In this document: piece by piece, positions 37,213-49,420 of the stretch
Layout: the number at the start of each line of letters is the position of its first letter
Position numbering within the stretch: position 1 is the stretch's first letter
The notes under the pieces: generated by a model
What the model was told of the DNA's origin: nothing
What the model saw: the letters and a program-made list of their open reading frames with translations, nothing else
Database searches by the model: none
Position numbers and translations under genes: made by a program
DNA from: Carettochelys insculpta
Lineage: Eukaryota; Chordata; Testudines; Carettochelyidae
Assembly (NCBI RefSeq): GCF_033958435.1
Contig: NC_134137.1
Location: 225,597,501 to 225,661,500 of the forward strand
Direction of reading: 5' to 3'
Length of the DNA: 64,000 bases

Positions 37213-38087
37213 CAGGGGTCAGCAAGAAGAGCCATTTTTTTCTGAATTTGGTAAAAAGCTCAATAATTCAAGAACTGCAATGCATGTGACAAGAAGACAG
37301 TCCTTAATGAATAACATCAAATCACACTTTTTGTAACCCCTATTTTAAGAACAGTGCACACACAATGATTTGTAATGTGATACATGTTTACTGAAGGATG
37401 TCCACAAACTTCTTACAATTCTGTTTCCTCACATTTTATGTATGCATATGTTTGTACCACAATCTTCCTGCCTTTCACTCCCAAAACTATTATAATTATG
37501 CCAATTTTACTTCAGGTTTAATTTGAGGTTCTTTCTTAAAATGTGTGTTGCCCTTCACAACAGGAATGCCACAAGTTTCCTTTTCACCCTTCCATTCTAC
37601 AGAAGAGGAATACCTCGGTGGTTAGAACACCGTCCTTTGTAAGCTGTCTGTTGTGAGCTCAGTCCTTGAGGGGACCTCCCAAGGGTCTGAGGCAGGTTAG
37701 ATTTCATAATAAATCTGTCAGGGATGGTGATAGTTCCTGCTGTGAGGACTGGACTTTGACCTCTTGAGGTCACTTCCAGCTCTTTGAGATCTGCATATCT
37801 CCATGTTCCTTTTCAAAATCAATACTTTATTAGCAACCCAATCAAAACACAGATACAGTATCATCTCCCACAATGCACTGCACGTACTAAAAGGGGAGTT
37901 ATCCAACTTTTTGAGACCACATATTTGCTATTTAGATATGAGTTGTTTGTTGGGCTTTTAGATGTTCACCATTTATTGAAAATAATCAGGAGGGTTTTTT
38001 TTTAACCTTGCAATTATAGCGTCCGGAACCACAAGAAGTACTTAACGAGCTGCATGGAGTTCCAGAGCCACAGGTTGCAGACTCCTG
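37213..38087. mobile_element. Non-autonomous hAT-type element, second copy, carrying a SINE
   Basis: The element starts CAGGGGTCAGCAA and ends GTTGCAGACTCCTG. ACTTAGAC precedes it and ACTGAGAC follows, a 7/8 match for an 8-bp hAT duplication. The interior aligns with 12041-12600 (CACACAATGATTTGTAATGTG, ATGCCAATTTTACTTCA, CCCACAATGCACTGCA). A 219-bp SINE interrupts it at 37587-37805. Confidence 0.75.
37587..37805 (+). mobile_element. tRNA-headed SINE with 10-bp target duplication
   Basis: TTCCTTTTCA precedes (37577-37586) and follows (37806-37815) the insert exactly. The head is tRNA-like (TACCTCGGTGGTTAGAAC, then GTTGTGAGCTCAGTCCTTG) and the tail ends CACTTCCAGCTCTTTGAG, a CR1-like SINE tail. 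The uninterrupted target is visible in the other hAT copy near 12413-12425, confirming the insertion. Confidence 0.75.
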
Positions 38088-38095
38088 ACTGAGAC

Positions 38096-41000
38096 CTTGC
38101 CATGCTCCTGGAGTTTGAGCAGTGTTCCCATTGCTTCAGCTGTATGTTGCCATGACTGTGCTCACTCGCTTATCCTGACTGAGAGGCAACTGTTAGACAT
38201 GCCAGTTTCAACACAACCCATAGAAATGCACATAGCCAAGTAAGCAGGGTCTGAGCCAGCTCTCCCCTGACATCTAGTGATGAGCTAGGGAAGAAGACTT
38301 CGGGAAAAGATGTATTTGCATGAACACACCTTCTCCTCCTCCATATTCAGTAGAGGGAGCTGCCTTAGTGGTTTGCCAGTGTGGTCCGTTTGGGAGAGTG
38401 CTGGATTACAGATCACTTTAATGGTATCCTTACTGTCTGAGTGAAGGACAGCAGCAACTTAGCTTTATCTGACCCTCACTGTCTATACAGGGGGTAGGCA
38501 ACACCTAAGTGCACTGAAGGGTGGTAGGAGGAGAGAGAGACGTTCCTAACTGCTGGAAGGAGTCCAGAGCACAGTCTGATCCCTCTCTCTCCACCAATGA
38601 GGCTCAATTGAGTATCGTCCTTTTGTTCGGCATCCCCTAGAGCAGACATCACTGGTAACCAGCTGCTGAGGCTTAGATCTGGAGGGAGGCATTGCTGTAG
38701 TACAAAAGGTGGCACAGCCTGCACAGAGACCTGGGCTCAGTCGTGGAACCTCAGCCTGCACCACTGGAGCAGGGAGGTAGCCAGAGCAGTGGGTAGCAGC
38801 CACAGGCCAGCAACAACCCAGTGAACAATGGCACAGTGGCTGATTGAGGCAGCAGCTGCAGGCTGGGATGGTGGCAAGAACAGCACCTCATTGCATTGGT
38901 AGCACAACAGCTTTTCCTCTGGGCTGGGAGGTGAACTCATGTGAATGCACCTCTGGCTCTTCGCTAACCCAAGACTGCAACTCTGAGCCGGCTGCAGTGA
39001 AGGGAGGGGGAAGTGCCATATTGAATATTTATCGTGTGTCACGCCACAAGGTGAGAAACTGAGGCAAAGACCATTGCCCTGGCGTGGGAGTTTGCTCATG
39101 GTCGTATGCTTTTGAAACACGGCTGTGGTGTTTTCCCAGATTAATGCTGAGTGCCTTTTTAAGCTTCTTTACACAGCCCTGTGAGCAGGAACGTGTTGCC
39201 TCTCAGAAGTGCCAAGGGGCAGTGATTAATTTTCCCAGGTTACCGGCTGGGGGCTTGTGCCAGATGTGTTTTGTATTGTTAAGAGGAACCCCTAGATATT
39301 GAACCAGCCCTTGTTGCTGCTGTCTGCGCCTGGCAGAAGGATTACAGGAGTAAGCGTATGCTAGCAGGCTGCTTGGCATGTGTTAATCTAGCTACTAGTG
39401 CATTAGCTTCCTCACACTATATACACATATATGGAGGTTGAGACGAGGTGAGCCGCTGTTTCCCCTCTTGGCCAGTAGCACATGAGAACAGGTCAAGGGT
39501 GATTATCAATGCAGCTGCTGATTGTGTTGTGGCCATTTTAAGCTGACAAAGTCTGAGCCTTTTAGACCTGCCCAAAACCAAATGCTCCCCACCAGCTGAG
39601 GGGGAAGAACCACTGGCCCCAGGTCTCAGCTGAGCATGGGGGACAAGAAATGGAGGAAACAAGAGCAGGAGTGAGGTCAGAGGTAAAGAATTAGGGATCC
39701 AATGTGTGACATTGAGCGGGGAACCTCTGATATCACTTCCCACTCCTCAGAGACATCCAGGGAGTCAGTCGACACTTCCCAGAGGCAGCTGCTTCAGGCC
39801 CCAGAGTCCAGCTCCACATCCTGGAAGGGGCAGGCCCAGGACAGTCAGTCCTTAGCACCGTCTGGACCATGGCACTAGGCCCTCACCCACTCTCAGGAAT
39901 GTCATTGCAGGTTTTGGTAGGGAGGCAGTGGGGCTGACATCCAGGGCTAGGTAGGAGGAGGTCCAGTTGCATATGCCCAGAAGGAGTGGGGCTGAAGATA
40001 GCCAGACCTCAGGCCCCCCATCCCAAGCTGGCAGAGAGGCAAAACACTGCTCCAGCCCCCATAAAACTGCTCCACATGGCAGCTCAAAGGACCCAGGAGA
40101 TCCCTGCTGCCCTTGAAGGGCTGTTCTGGGGCCATTTCCCCTCTTGACCCACTATTGTTGAGCATGTAGCTAGGCTGCCCCCCTCTTCTCTCAAGGATGT
40201 GTGTGAGTGTGGGGCTGGGCTCCCTCCTTTCCTCTGGGTGTGTGTGTGTCAGAGGGGAGATAGGCTGTGATAGTACACTACCTCTAAGAAATTTGTTATG
40301 CTCATCCGAGTTATGAATAAATGCAAAGGATTGGAAGGAGGTTCCAACCCGAGTGTCTCTCTAAATATGTGCGAGCATAGACATCACCCCCATACCATGC
40401 ACTGAAGGCGCTCGCGTCTGAGAGACTCTGCTCCCCTCAGAAATATTACCAAGTGAACAGGCGCTAAGATTATATACCGGGTGGAAGAGAAGGGTAGTGC
40501 CGATGACACACAGCTACAAAATGGCTGGCTGCTTCATGCAAGGATTTGTTATTTCTGCACGGTAACCAGTAGCAAGCATATTCGGGGAAAAAGTCCTTGG
40601 AATTCAAAAGTGCATTTGCTGTCCTGCGAGAGAGACAGTCTGGGCCCCAGCTGGCAATCTGACCCAGCCCACTGTAAAGGAAAGAGTCTCTCAAACAAGT
40701 GTGAAAGTGGAACTAACTGGAAGAATAGCTGCTTCACCCAGGTGTGCTGTCATTGGCCCCGAAATTGTAGAGTTGGAAAAAAGTAGGTAAGTTTTAAGAG
40801 TAACTTAAATAACGTTTGTGGTGTGACAGCATGTTTGTTTCTTGATGGCAGGGAAAGATCCCAGCAGGAGGTCATATTTTAGTTCTGCTGCTCCTACAGT
40901 GAAGCATTATTACTAGGTGACAGAGCAAAGGATAACCAGCTTGAGGGAAGAAGTAGAAGAGTGAATTAGCTTTTTAATCAGTGTGGCTGGGAAGCAGGTG

Positions 41001-41225
41001 AGGTGGGCCTCAAAGAAACAGCCGAGCAAGAGACGCATAAATAAATAAAGTGGGTAGAGGGTAGGCATGCCCCACTGCCCTGTGGGTTATCCTGGGAAGG
41101 AGCAAGGCTAAGGGAGTAAACCCTGACAGAAAATCCGGAGGGGAGTCCTAAGGTGGTTCTGTGCCAACTTCTGCATCTGAGCTGGTACCAGACGTGGAGG
41201 TTATCCTCTCCTTTGAACTATATCA
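38096..41225. other. Intergenic, no gene seen
   Basis: Short opposing frames such as 38476-39120 and 39417-39743 have no recognisable product. A few TG-rich stretches (about 40236-40252) are low complexity. Confidence 0.4.
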
Positions 41226-41639
41226 GTAAAGCCGAGGGTGGGGGGGACTGGCGTCTGGGCAGCCCAGGGTCCCAAAAAAATTGCCCAGGCTCACGCCTGG
41301 AGAGGTACTCCAGCATCACTTAACAGCATTGAACCAACACAGGAGGTAACAGATACCGGTTATAAGCTCTTGCTCGATTGACGTAGAGAACAAGCGCCGG
41401 GGTTGCCTTCGATGGTGGGAGAGATCATCGCATCTCACTGGACAGTCACCGCCCGCCTCAAGCTGGGCAGCCCCCAGCCAGAAGGGTACTGTCCCGCCAC
41501 AGTTCACCTGCCTCACTGGGTGTGTGAGGCTGAAGGTTCCCAAACCTGACAAGTGACTGAAATTTGAGCACCACGCAAACCAATAAGAAAATCAACAAGA
41601 AAAGGAAACCAACAAAGTTTTAAGCTTGCTTGCTGGAAT

Positions 41640-42116
41640 GTGCAGACCATGCTGACCGGTTTGACTGAAGATCTTCAGGACATCAGCGACACCCGAAAGA
41701 CCACTGTCATCGATGAGGAACTGAAGAGACTCCAAGTTGACATTGCTGCTCTGCAAGAGACTCAACTCGCAGATTCGGGATCTCTAAAGGAAAAGGACTA
41801 CACCGTCTTCTGGCAGGGTAAAGCCCAAGAGGAACCCAGGGAGCATGGTGTTGGCTTTGCCATCAGAAACACCCTTCTACAAATGGTAGACTTAGTCATG
41901 GGTGGATCAGAAAGACTTCTTCAGGTCATACTTCAAACTTGCGCCAGTCCTGTCCACCTGATTAACGCCTATGCTCCAACCCTGTACACCACACCAGAAG
42001 TAAAAGACAAGTTCTATGGTGTGCTTAGTGCTGCCATAGCGCAAATACCTGCTCGTGAACAACTGTACATTTTGGGTGACTTCAGTGCAAGAGTTGGAGC
42101 CGATTGTGACTCATGA
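41640..42116 (+). pseudogene. LINE endonuclease domain, N-terminal part
   Basis: This segment holds the first half of an apurinic/apyrimidinic-type endonuclease: the WNV start lies just upstream, the catalytic-Glu motif LQET is present, VGFAIRN follows, and GDFSARVG occurs near the end (Ser replaces the usual Asn of GDFNA). The frame opens before 41640, so no true initiator is defined. It ends at a TGA directly after the GDF motif, and homology continues from 42141 in another frame. Confidence 0.7.
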
Positions 42117-42140
42117 CCTTCCTGCTTAGGCCACTTCGGT

Positions 42141-42605
42141 GTGGGAAAAATGAATGAAAACAGACAGCGTCTTCTCGAACTTTGCACGTACCACAATCTG
42201 TGCATCACAAACACATTCTTCCAAACAAAGCCACAGCACAGAGTGTCATGGAGACACCCACGCTCGAAACACTGTCATCAACTAGACGTGGTCATCACTA
42301 GACGTGATAACCTCAAAAACATCCTTCTGACATGCAGCTATCATAGTGCCGACTGCAATACAGATCACTCGCTAGTTTGCTCCAAACTCAAGGTGATTTC
42401 CAAGAAGTTGTACTACTCTAAACCAACTGGAAGGCCCCACATCGATGCCAGAAAGACAGCAAACTCAGAGAGAGCCAAAAAGTTCAGTGACCCTCGAGGA
42501 GAATCTGCGCAGCAGCCCTGGGGGTGCCGATGTGCCAACCAGATGGCAAAATCTGAGGGATACAATCTACAACATGGACTTGTCTGTGTTTGGAAGAAGA
42601 GCTAG
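42141..42605 (+). pseudogene. LINE endonuclease domain, C-terminal part
   Basis: The domain continues with ITNTFF, SWRHPRSKH, QLDVVITR and TDHSLV. These are the conserved end of the endonuclease fold, including the catalytic Asp-His pair. The reading frame shifts near 42445 toward the linker to the reverse transcriptase. Confidence 0.65.
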
Positions 42606-43044
42606 AAACACAAATGACTGGTTCAAAGCTAACTCCGATGAGATGATTCCAGCCATCAAAAAGAAGCACGCTGCACTCCTGGAGTACAAACGCTCACCAA
42701 GCCAGAGTACCCTGCAAGCACTCAGAGCAGCCAGAAAAACAGTACAGCAGACAGCCAGGCGCTATGCCAACAACTACTGGCTAGAGCTATGCAGCAGCAT
42801 CCAGACCAGTGCTGACTCTGGTAATCTCAGGGGAATGTACGAGGGCATCAAGAAGGCAATGGGACCCATCGAGAACAAGATGGCACCTCTGAAATCCAAA
42901 TCTGGTGAAGTCATCACTGACAAAGCCAAACGGAGCGCTGGGTCGAGCACTACTCTGAGCTGTACTCACGCGAGAACATTGTGGCTGATAAAGCCCTCGA
43001 TGTCGTCAAGCTCCTACCAGTAATGGACGAACTGTGGACCAACT

Positions 43045-43485
43045 GTGGACAAACTGAAGAAAGCCATCGACAGCATTGCAGTAGGAAAGGCCCCAGGCCA
43101 GGATATACCACCAGAGGTAATCAAGTGTGCCACGGATACCCTCCTGGAACCCCTACATGAGCTACTGTGTCTGTGCTGGAAAGAGGGAGAGGTTCCACAG
43201 GATATGCGCGACACTAACATTGTAATGTTGTATAAGAACAAAGGAGACAGAAGAGACAGCAACAATTACCGTGAAATCTCCCTCCTAAGCATCACTGGTA
43301 AACTGTTCGCTCGCATCATCCTCAGCAGACTCCAGAAGATTGCTGAGAGGGTGTATTCCAAATCACAGTGCGGATTCCATGCAGAGAGATCTACCATTGA
43401 CATGGTCTTCCCTCTGAGGCAGCCGCAGGAGAAATGCAGGGAGCAGAGAAAGCCACTCTATATTGCCTTCATTGACCTGACTTAG
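43045..43485 (+). pseudogene. LINE reverse transcriptase, N-terminal part
   Basis: It shows the fingers-region motifs GKAPGQD, PPEVIK, NNYREISLLS and CGFHAERSTIDMVF. An in-frame TAG lies between AFIDLT and AFD, inside the first catalytic-aspartate block, so the polymerase could not be made intact. A small direct repeat (CTGTGGACCAA / CTGTGGACAAA) lies just upstream at about 43030-43052, near where the frame changes. Confidence 0.75.
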
Positions 43486-43494
43486 GCCTTCGAC

Positions 43495-44487
43495 TTGGTC
43501 AGCATGGATGGACTGCTCAAACTGCTCCACAAGACAGGCTGTCCACCACGGTTACTCAGGATGATCCAATCTTTCCACGAAGACATGAGAGGAACCATCC
43601 AATATAACGGCACATTATCGGATGTTTTCAGCATCAGGAGTGGCGTCAAACAAGGATGCGTCCTTGCTCCAACATTGTTCAGGATCTTCTTCACACTCCT
43701 CCTGAAGAACGCCTTTGGATCTTCAACAGAGGGCATCTTTTTGCACACAAGATCTGATGGGAAACTATTTAATCTTGCAAGGCTGAAAGCTAAATCTAAG
43801 GTTTGGGAAGTCCTCATCAGAGATATGCTGTTCGCAGATGATGCTGTTGTCGTGTCACACATGGAAGACCAGCTTCAGAAGCTGCTGGATCAATTCTCCA
43901 AAGCATGCAAGGACTTCGGGCTTTCCATCAGCCTAAAGAAGACAAACGTACTTGGTCAGGATGTTTCTGAGCCTCCATCAATCAGCATTGACAACTATAC
44001 ATTAGAGGTCATCCACAAGTTCGTTTACCTCGGGTCCACCATCACTGACACCCTGTCATTGGAGACTGAGCTAAATAGGAGGATCAGAAAAGCAGCCACA
44101 ACTCTGTCCAGACTCAGCAAGAGAGTGTGGAATAACATCAAGCTGTACACCCACACCAAAATGCAAGTCTACAGCGCCTGCATCCTCAGCACCCTCCTTT
44201 ATGGCAGCGAGTCTTGGACCCTGTACGCCCAGCAGGAAAATAGGCTGAACGTCTTCCACTTACGCTGCATCAGGCGCATCCTTGGAATATTGTGGAAGAA
44301 CAGAGTGTCCAACACTGCTGTCCTTGAGCAAGCTGGAATCCCAACCATGCACACCCTCCTCAGGCAGCAGTGGCTCCGCTGGCTTTGCCACGACCACAGG
44401 ATGAATGATGGAAGGATCCCAAAAGACAGCCTGTATGGCGAGATAGCCTCTGGCAAAAGACCTCCCGGACACCCCCAATTGCGCTAA
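43495..44487 (+). pseudogene. LINE reverse transcriptase, C-terminal part
   Basis: An uninterrupted 330-codon segment with SGVKQGCVLAPTLF, FADDAVV (catalytic pair), SLKKTNV, FVYLGSTITD, LSRLSKRVW and LYGSESWTLY. These are palm and thumb features of this LINE group. The frame ends with TAA at 44485-44487, but homologous sequence (KDICKRDLREVDI) continues directly, so the stop is premature. Confidence 0.78.
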
Positions 44488-44567
44488 AAAGATATCTGCA
44501 AGAGGGACCTCAGGGAGGTAGACATCGATCCAGACAGCTGGGAGGAGCTGGCAGATGATCGCAGCAG

Positions 44568-44750
44568 GTGGGGGCAGGAACTACACAAGGGCCTTCAGAA
44601 GGGCGAGATGAGGATCAGCTAGCAGAGGAGAAGCGAGCGCACAGAAAGCACACTAAGGACCTGCCAGACACCCATTACACATGCAACAGATGCAGCAAGG
44701 ACTGTCACTCTCGTGTGGGCCCTCACAGTCACAGTCGACGCTGCATATGA
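44568..44750 (+). pseudogene. LINE C-terminal Cys/His-rich tail
   Basis: In the + frame just before 44750 a Cys-x2-Cys is followed by Cys-His and His-x-His then Cys (TCNRCSKDCHSRVG, then HSHSRRC). This resembles the zinc-binding tail seen at the end of this LINE group. It lies in a different frame from the reverse transcriptase segment, so at least one more frameshift separates them. Confidence 0.5.
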
Positions 44751-44818
44751 TGATTCCAAATGGAACTAGAAGGGTGCGACCCATAGTCTACGTAGACTGA
44801 AGTGTGCCTACTACTACT

Positions 44819-46770
44819 GGAGGGTAGGCGGGGGCCAGTGTCCTGCAGTGGCAGGGTTCTTGGGGAGGCTGCTGCCCCCCTTGGGTCCCCAAATGGTGCC
44901 CCTGCCCACTCCCTGCCAGCCGCAGTGGCAGAGGCCGGAGCTCTGTGCCCCTTTGAAACACCAGGCATGGAGCAACTGCCCCCTTTCCCCACATCAACAT
45001 GCCTGCCCAGAGGGATTCTGCCTAGACATATGACCAGAAATAGGCTCTACAGTCCTAGAGCACCAGACCCCCATCCAGCTTCCTCCTCCCATTGTGATGA
45101 ATGGCCATATTGACAAGTGCCAGCAGGAGGCTGATGCAGAGGTGTGAGACTTGAAGGAGCTATGGATGGAGAGTGAGTGGACCAGGAGGCGAAGGGAGAA
45201 GTGCAGTCAGACCCTCAATAAGAGGTTCTGGAGGAGTCAGAAGAAGAACTGCAGCCTGAGGCACTTGTTTCTGTGTATGCCAGGATCTCCCAGGCATCTT
45301 GAAAAGGACTAGTGTGAGGCGAACCTATGGACATTGACCATGCTCACAGGTCCATGAAACAGCTGTCTGGTAATATCCCCAGCAGGCTGTGGAACCAGAG
45401 AGGATTACAGAATGGTCCACCATAGTTCCATTCAAGAGCATGTGTGGAAGAGAGAGAGGAGGCATGGCCAGAATGTCCCTATTCCCTAGCTTTTCTACAG
45501 TGACCCAATAGCATGAGGGCTATTGCACCCAAAGCATAAGTTTAGACAATCCTTGTCTGTTCTCCTCTACCCTCCAAGTCCTGATCCATTTGTCACAGAA
45601 GCCTAGAGATAGGGGAGGCATAGGCCACCAGATATAGCCTATGTGCTGCGTTCAGGACTGGCACAGAGAAGAGTTCCTTCCAGGGTCCACAGCATGGAGC
45701 ATCGGGCACTTGTAATTATAGCTACCTGGGTGTTTCATGAGACCAATGAATGTCTTTTTGTTTTACTGTCCACAAAACAAGATGTAGCACAGGAGAATAT
45801 GAGTTATTAATAAGCGGAGTGGAATTTACAGGTAGGAAAAATCCAATTCTGACCATTTTGGATCTCCTTGAGAATTCCCTCCAGAGCGTGTTGTTTCCTG
45901 CAGCTCCTCAGCTTTCACTGGTATTCAATTCACAGCCCTGGTTGGAAAGAAACTCTTTGTCCTGTGGTCACAGCAGTGTTATTGTTATATAGCCTATCAC
46001 AAGCTACTGTTGCCCAGAGAAGACGGATCAATAACATGGGATGAGTGATACTGTATTTGAAAGAGGTAGGTGCATTTATCTAGCCTTCTGGTGTCAAAGA
46101 AAGAGCAATCCCACTTGCTGCGCTGGTATTAAACTGGCAAGAGATAGAAATGAGTTCTCAGACTTATAAAACTAGGTAAATTACATGGCTGCACTCTTCA
46201 GTGAAAATGACTGTGTTTTCAGTTTAGAGTGATAATCTCTTACAGTGAGATTCCTCCTGATATGCATGGGTCAGTATTATTCCCCATTTAAAGATGAGTA
46301 CACTGATGTCACACACAAAGATGGTGACTTGAATCAGGATCATGCACAGTGAATTAGTGGCAGACTCAGAAAGAGAACCATGGAGTCCAGAGTCCAATCT
46401 GAATGTACAATACCCTAGACTACATTATATCACTAGTTAAGGCAGCTACCCATTGAGAAAGAGTTGTGCTTCAGGCCATAAGCTTTCATTTAAAAACAAT
46501 TATCCTTGTATCCATTATGATTGTGGAGAGAAACCTCAAAAATGTGGCCCAAATGAACAAAAACAGTGATGTCTGAATCATCTTGCAATCAGTTTGAAAG
46601 AAGGGCTCTGACTGAAGTGAACTTTCCTGTTCACTTCAACCTAATGATGATAGGGTTTACCATCAATATTGTTAACTTTTCAGAGCTCATCATGTAGCAC
46701 AATTATGTGGCAAAGCAACATTGCCTTATCATTCATCAAGTTCCCTCAAGTCTCACCTCTGCCAGGATCT
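44819..46770. other. Intergenic, a MIR trace, no gene seen
   Basis: An antisense MIR-like trace lies at about 46250-46400 (TATTATTCCCCATTTAAAGATG, then AGTGGCAGACTCAG). Short overlapping frames at 44729-45113 are proline-rich and low complexity. Confidence 0.4.
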
Positions 46771-47713
46771 AAGAACATAAGAACATAAGAATGGCCATAC
46801 TGGGTCAGACCAAAGGTCCATCTAGCCCAGTATCCTGTCTGCCGACAGTAGCCAATGCCAGGTGCCCCAGAGGAGGTGAACCGAAGACAATGATCAAGCG
46901 ATTTGTCTCCTGCTATCCATCTCCTGCCTTCGACAAAAGGCTAGTCACCATACCTTACCCCTTGCTAATAGCCATCTATGGACCTAACCTCCAAATATTT
47001 ATCGAGCTCTTTTTTAAACTCTGTTAGAGTCCTGGCCTTCACAGCGTCCTCTGGTAAGGAGTTCCACAGGTTGACTGTGCACTGTGTGAAGAAAAACTTT
47101 CTTTTATTAGTTTTGAACCTGCTACCTATTATTTTCATTTGGTGTCCTCTAGTTCTTATATTATGGGAACAAGTAAATAACTTTTCTGTATTCACTTTCT
47201 CCACACCATTCATGATTTTATATACCTCTATCATATCGCCCCTCAGTCTCCTCTTTTCTAGACTGAAAAGTCCCAGTCTCTCTAGCCTCTCCTCATATGG
47301 GACCCGTTCCAAACCCTTAATCATTTTAGTTGCCCTTTTCTGAAGCTTTTCTGATGCCCATATATCTTTTTTGAGGTGAGGAGACCACATCTGCACGCAG
47401 TACTCAAGATGTGGGCGTACCATAGTTTTATATAGGGGAAGTAAGGGATTCTTTGCCTTGTTTTCTATCCTTTTTTTAATTATTCCTAACATCCTATTTG
47501 CTTTACTGACTGCCGCTGCACACTGCATGGATGTTTTCAGAGAACTATCCACTATAATTCCAAGATCCCTTTCCTGATCTGTTTTAGCTAACTTCGCCCC
47601 CCATCATAGTGTATGTATAATTGGGGTTATTTTTCCCAATGTGCATTACCTTACCCTTACTCACATTAAATTTCATTTGCCATTTTGCGGCCCAATCACT
47701 CAGTTTGCTGAGA
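46771..47713 (-). mobile_element. CR1 LINE copy 1, 5'-truncated
   Basis: The 3' end is on the left: two full AAGAACAT units (8-bp CR1 tail in complement), then the conserved CCATACTGGGTCAGACC tail. On the minus strand the coding part gives the ORF2 C-terminus ([49 protein letters not shown]) at 46965-47552. It is truncated at about 47713, upstream of the reverse-transcriptase core. A frameshift near 47600 breaks the frame. Confidence 0.9.
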
Positions 47714-48260
47714 CAACTGATACCAATCTTTGCTGGTAAAGTTTGCAGACGATACCCAGTTTGGAATAACAGTAAATAAGGAGGGCACGTGACACACAGT
47801 TTTGTCTCTTGAGGGCTGGTCTCTAAAGTCTATGGAAAAGCAACAAGGAATCCTTTGGCACATTAAAGACTAACAGAATTATTTGAGCATAAGCTTTTGT
47901 GCTTAAAACCCATATCATCAGATGCATTGAATATAATGGGGTGGGCTTTTGGCCATGAAAACTTATGCCCAAATAAATCTGTTAGGCTGCGTCTATACTA
48001 CAAGGTAAATTCAAATTTATTTATATTGATCTTCTAATTTTGGAATCTATAAGTTCAGTTTTGACCATCCTCACTTCACACCTTGTTCCCCACAAAGTTG
48101 CCTCATTGGTGCCACACACATACTGGCTAATATTGACTGTTGCAGTTGTGCATTGTGGGAATCCTCATAGCATTCTGGGGATGCTCGCTGGTCTTGACGT
48201 CATCTTCCCCCATTGCATTTTCCTCATTCCTCTCCCGATGCCCAAAAATATGTCAATCAT

Positions 48261-49420
48261 AAGAACATAAGAACATAAGAATGGCCATACTGGGTCAGAC
48301 CAAAGGTCCATCCAGCCCAGTATCCCATCTGCCGACAGTGGCCAATGCCAGGTGCTCCAGAAAAGGAGAACAGAAGACAATGATCAAGTGATTTATCTCC
48401 TGCCATCCATCTCCTGCCCTTGTACTGAAGGCTAGGGCACCATACTTTACCCCTGGCTAATAGCCATTTATGGACCTAACCTGCAAAAATTTATCAAGCT
48501 TTTTTTTAAACCCTAATAGAGTCCTGGCCTTCACAGCCTCCTCCAGCAAGGCGTTCCACAGGTTGACTGTGCGCTGTGTGAAGAAAAATTTCCTTTTATT
48601 ACTTTTGAACCTACTACTCATCAATTTCATTTGGTGTCCTCTAGTTCTTGTATTATGGGAACAAGTAAATAACTTTTCTGTATTCACTTTCTCCACACCA
48701 CTCATGATTTTATATACCTCTATCATATTGCCCCTCAATCGCCTCTTTTCCAGACTGAAAAGTCCCAGTCTCTCTAGCCTCTCCTCATATGGGACCCATT
48801 CCAAACCCCTAATCGTCTTAGTCGCCCTTTTCTGGACCTTTTCTAATGCCAATATCTCTTTTTTGAGGTGAGGAGACCACATCTGCACACAGTACTCAAG
48901 ATGTGGGTGTACCATAGTTTTATATAGGGGAAGTATGATATCTTTTGTCTTATTATCTATCCCTTTTTTAATAATTCCTGACATCCTATTTGCTTTACTA
49001 ACTGCCGCTGCACACTGTGTGGATGTCTTCAGAGAACTATCCACTATAACTCCAAGATCCCTTTCCTGATCTGTTGTAGCTAAATTTGACCCCATCATGT
49101 TGTATGTGTAATTTGGGTTATGTTTTTCCAATGTGCATTACCTTACACTTACCCACATTAAATTTAATTTGCCATTTTGCTGCCCAATCACTTAGTTTGC
49201 TGAGATCTTTTTGTAGTTCTTCACAATCCCTTTTGGTTTTGACTGTCCTGAACAACTTGGTGTCATCTGCAAACTTTGCCACCTCACTGCTTACCTCATT
49301 TTCTAGATCATTGATGAACAAGTTGAACAGGATCGGTCCCAGGACTGACCCCTGGGGAACACCACTAGTTACCCCCCTCCATTGTGAAAATTTACCATTT
49401 ATTCCAACCCTTTGTTTTCT
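48261..49420 (-). mobile_element. CR1 LINE copy 2, 5'-truncated
   Basis: The 3' tail of AAGAACAT units is at 48261; the minus-strand coding sequence runs rightward through the ORF2 C-terminus (48457-49131) and, after a frame change, the FADDTKLF catalytic block (within 49118-49420). It stops exactly where copy 3 begins. It is nearly identical in plan to copy 3 but frameshifted near 49120. Confidence 0.9.

Larger units (their letters stand above)
41226..44818 (+). mobile_element. Nearly full-length but broken APE-type LINE, RTE-like
   Basis: The element carries a GC-rich 5' leader, then an endonuclease region that starts ACWNVQT just before 41640. It shows QET (about 41756-41764), GDFSARVG (about 42076-42100) and TDHSLV (about 42363). 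Next is a reverse transcriptase with SGVKQGCVLAPTLF (about 43638-43680) and FADD (about 43831-43842). A C-terminal Cys/His-rich tail lies at about 44678-44746. The 3' end near 44818 is a short CTACTACTACT tract. Similar proteins are often annotated from RTE-type repeats; the exact clade is my estimate. Stops and frameshifts at about 42114, 42450-42600, 43021, 43483 and 44485 make it non-functional. Confidence 0.8.

Noticed and set aside
48040..48270. 76-codon open frame left of CR1 copy 2
   Set aside because: It lies in the left half of the split DNA element and runs into the CR1 tail; no coding signature.
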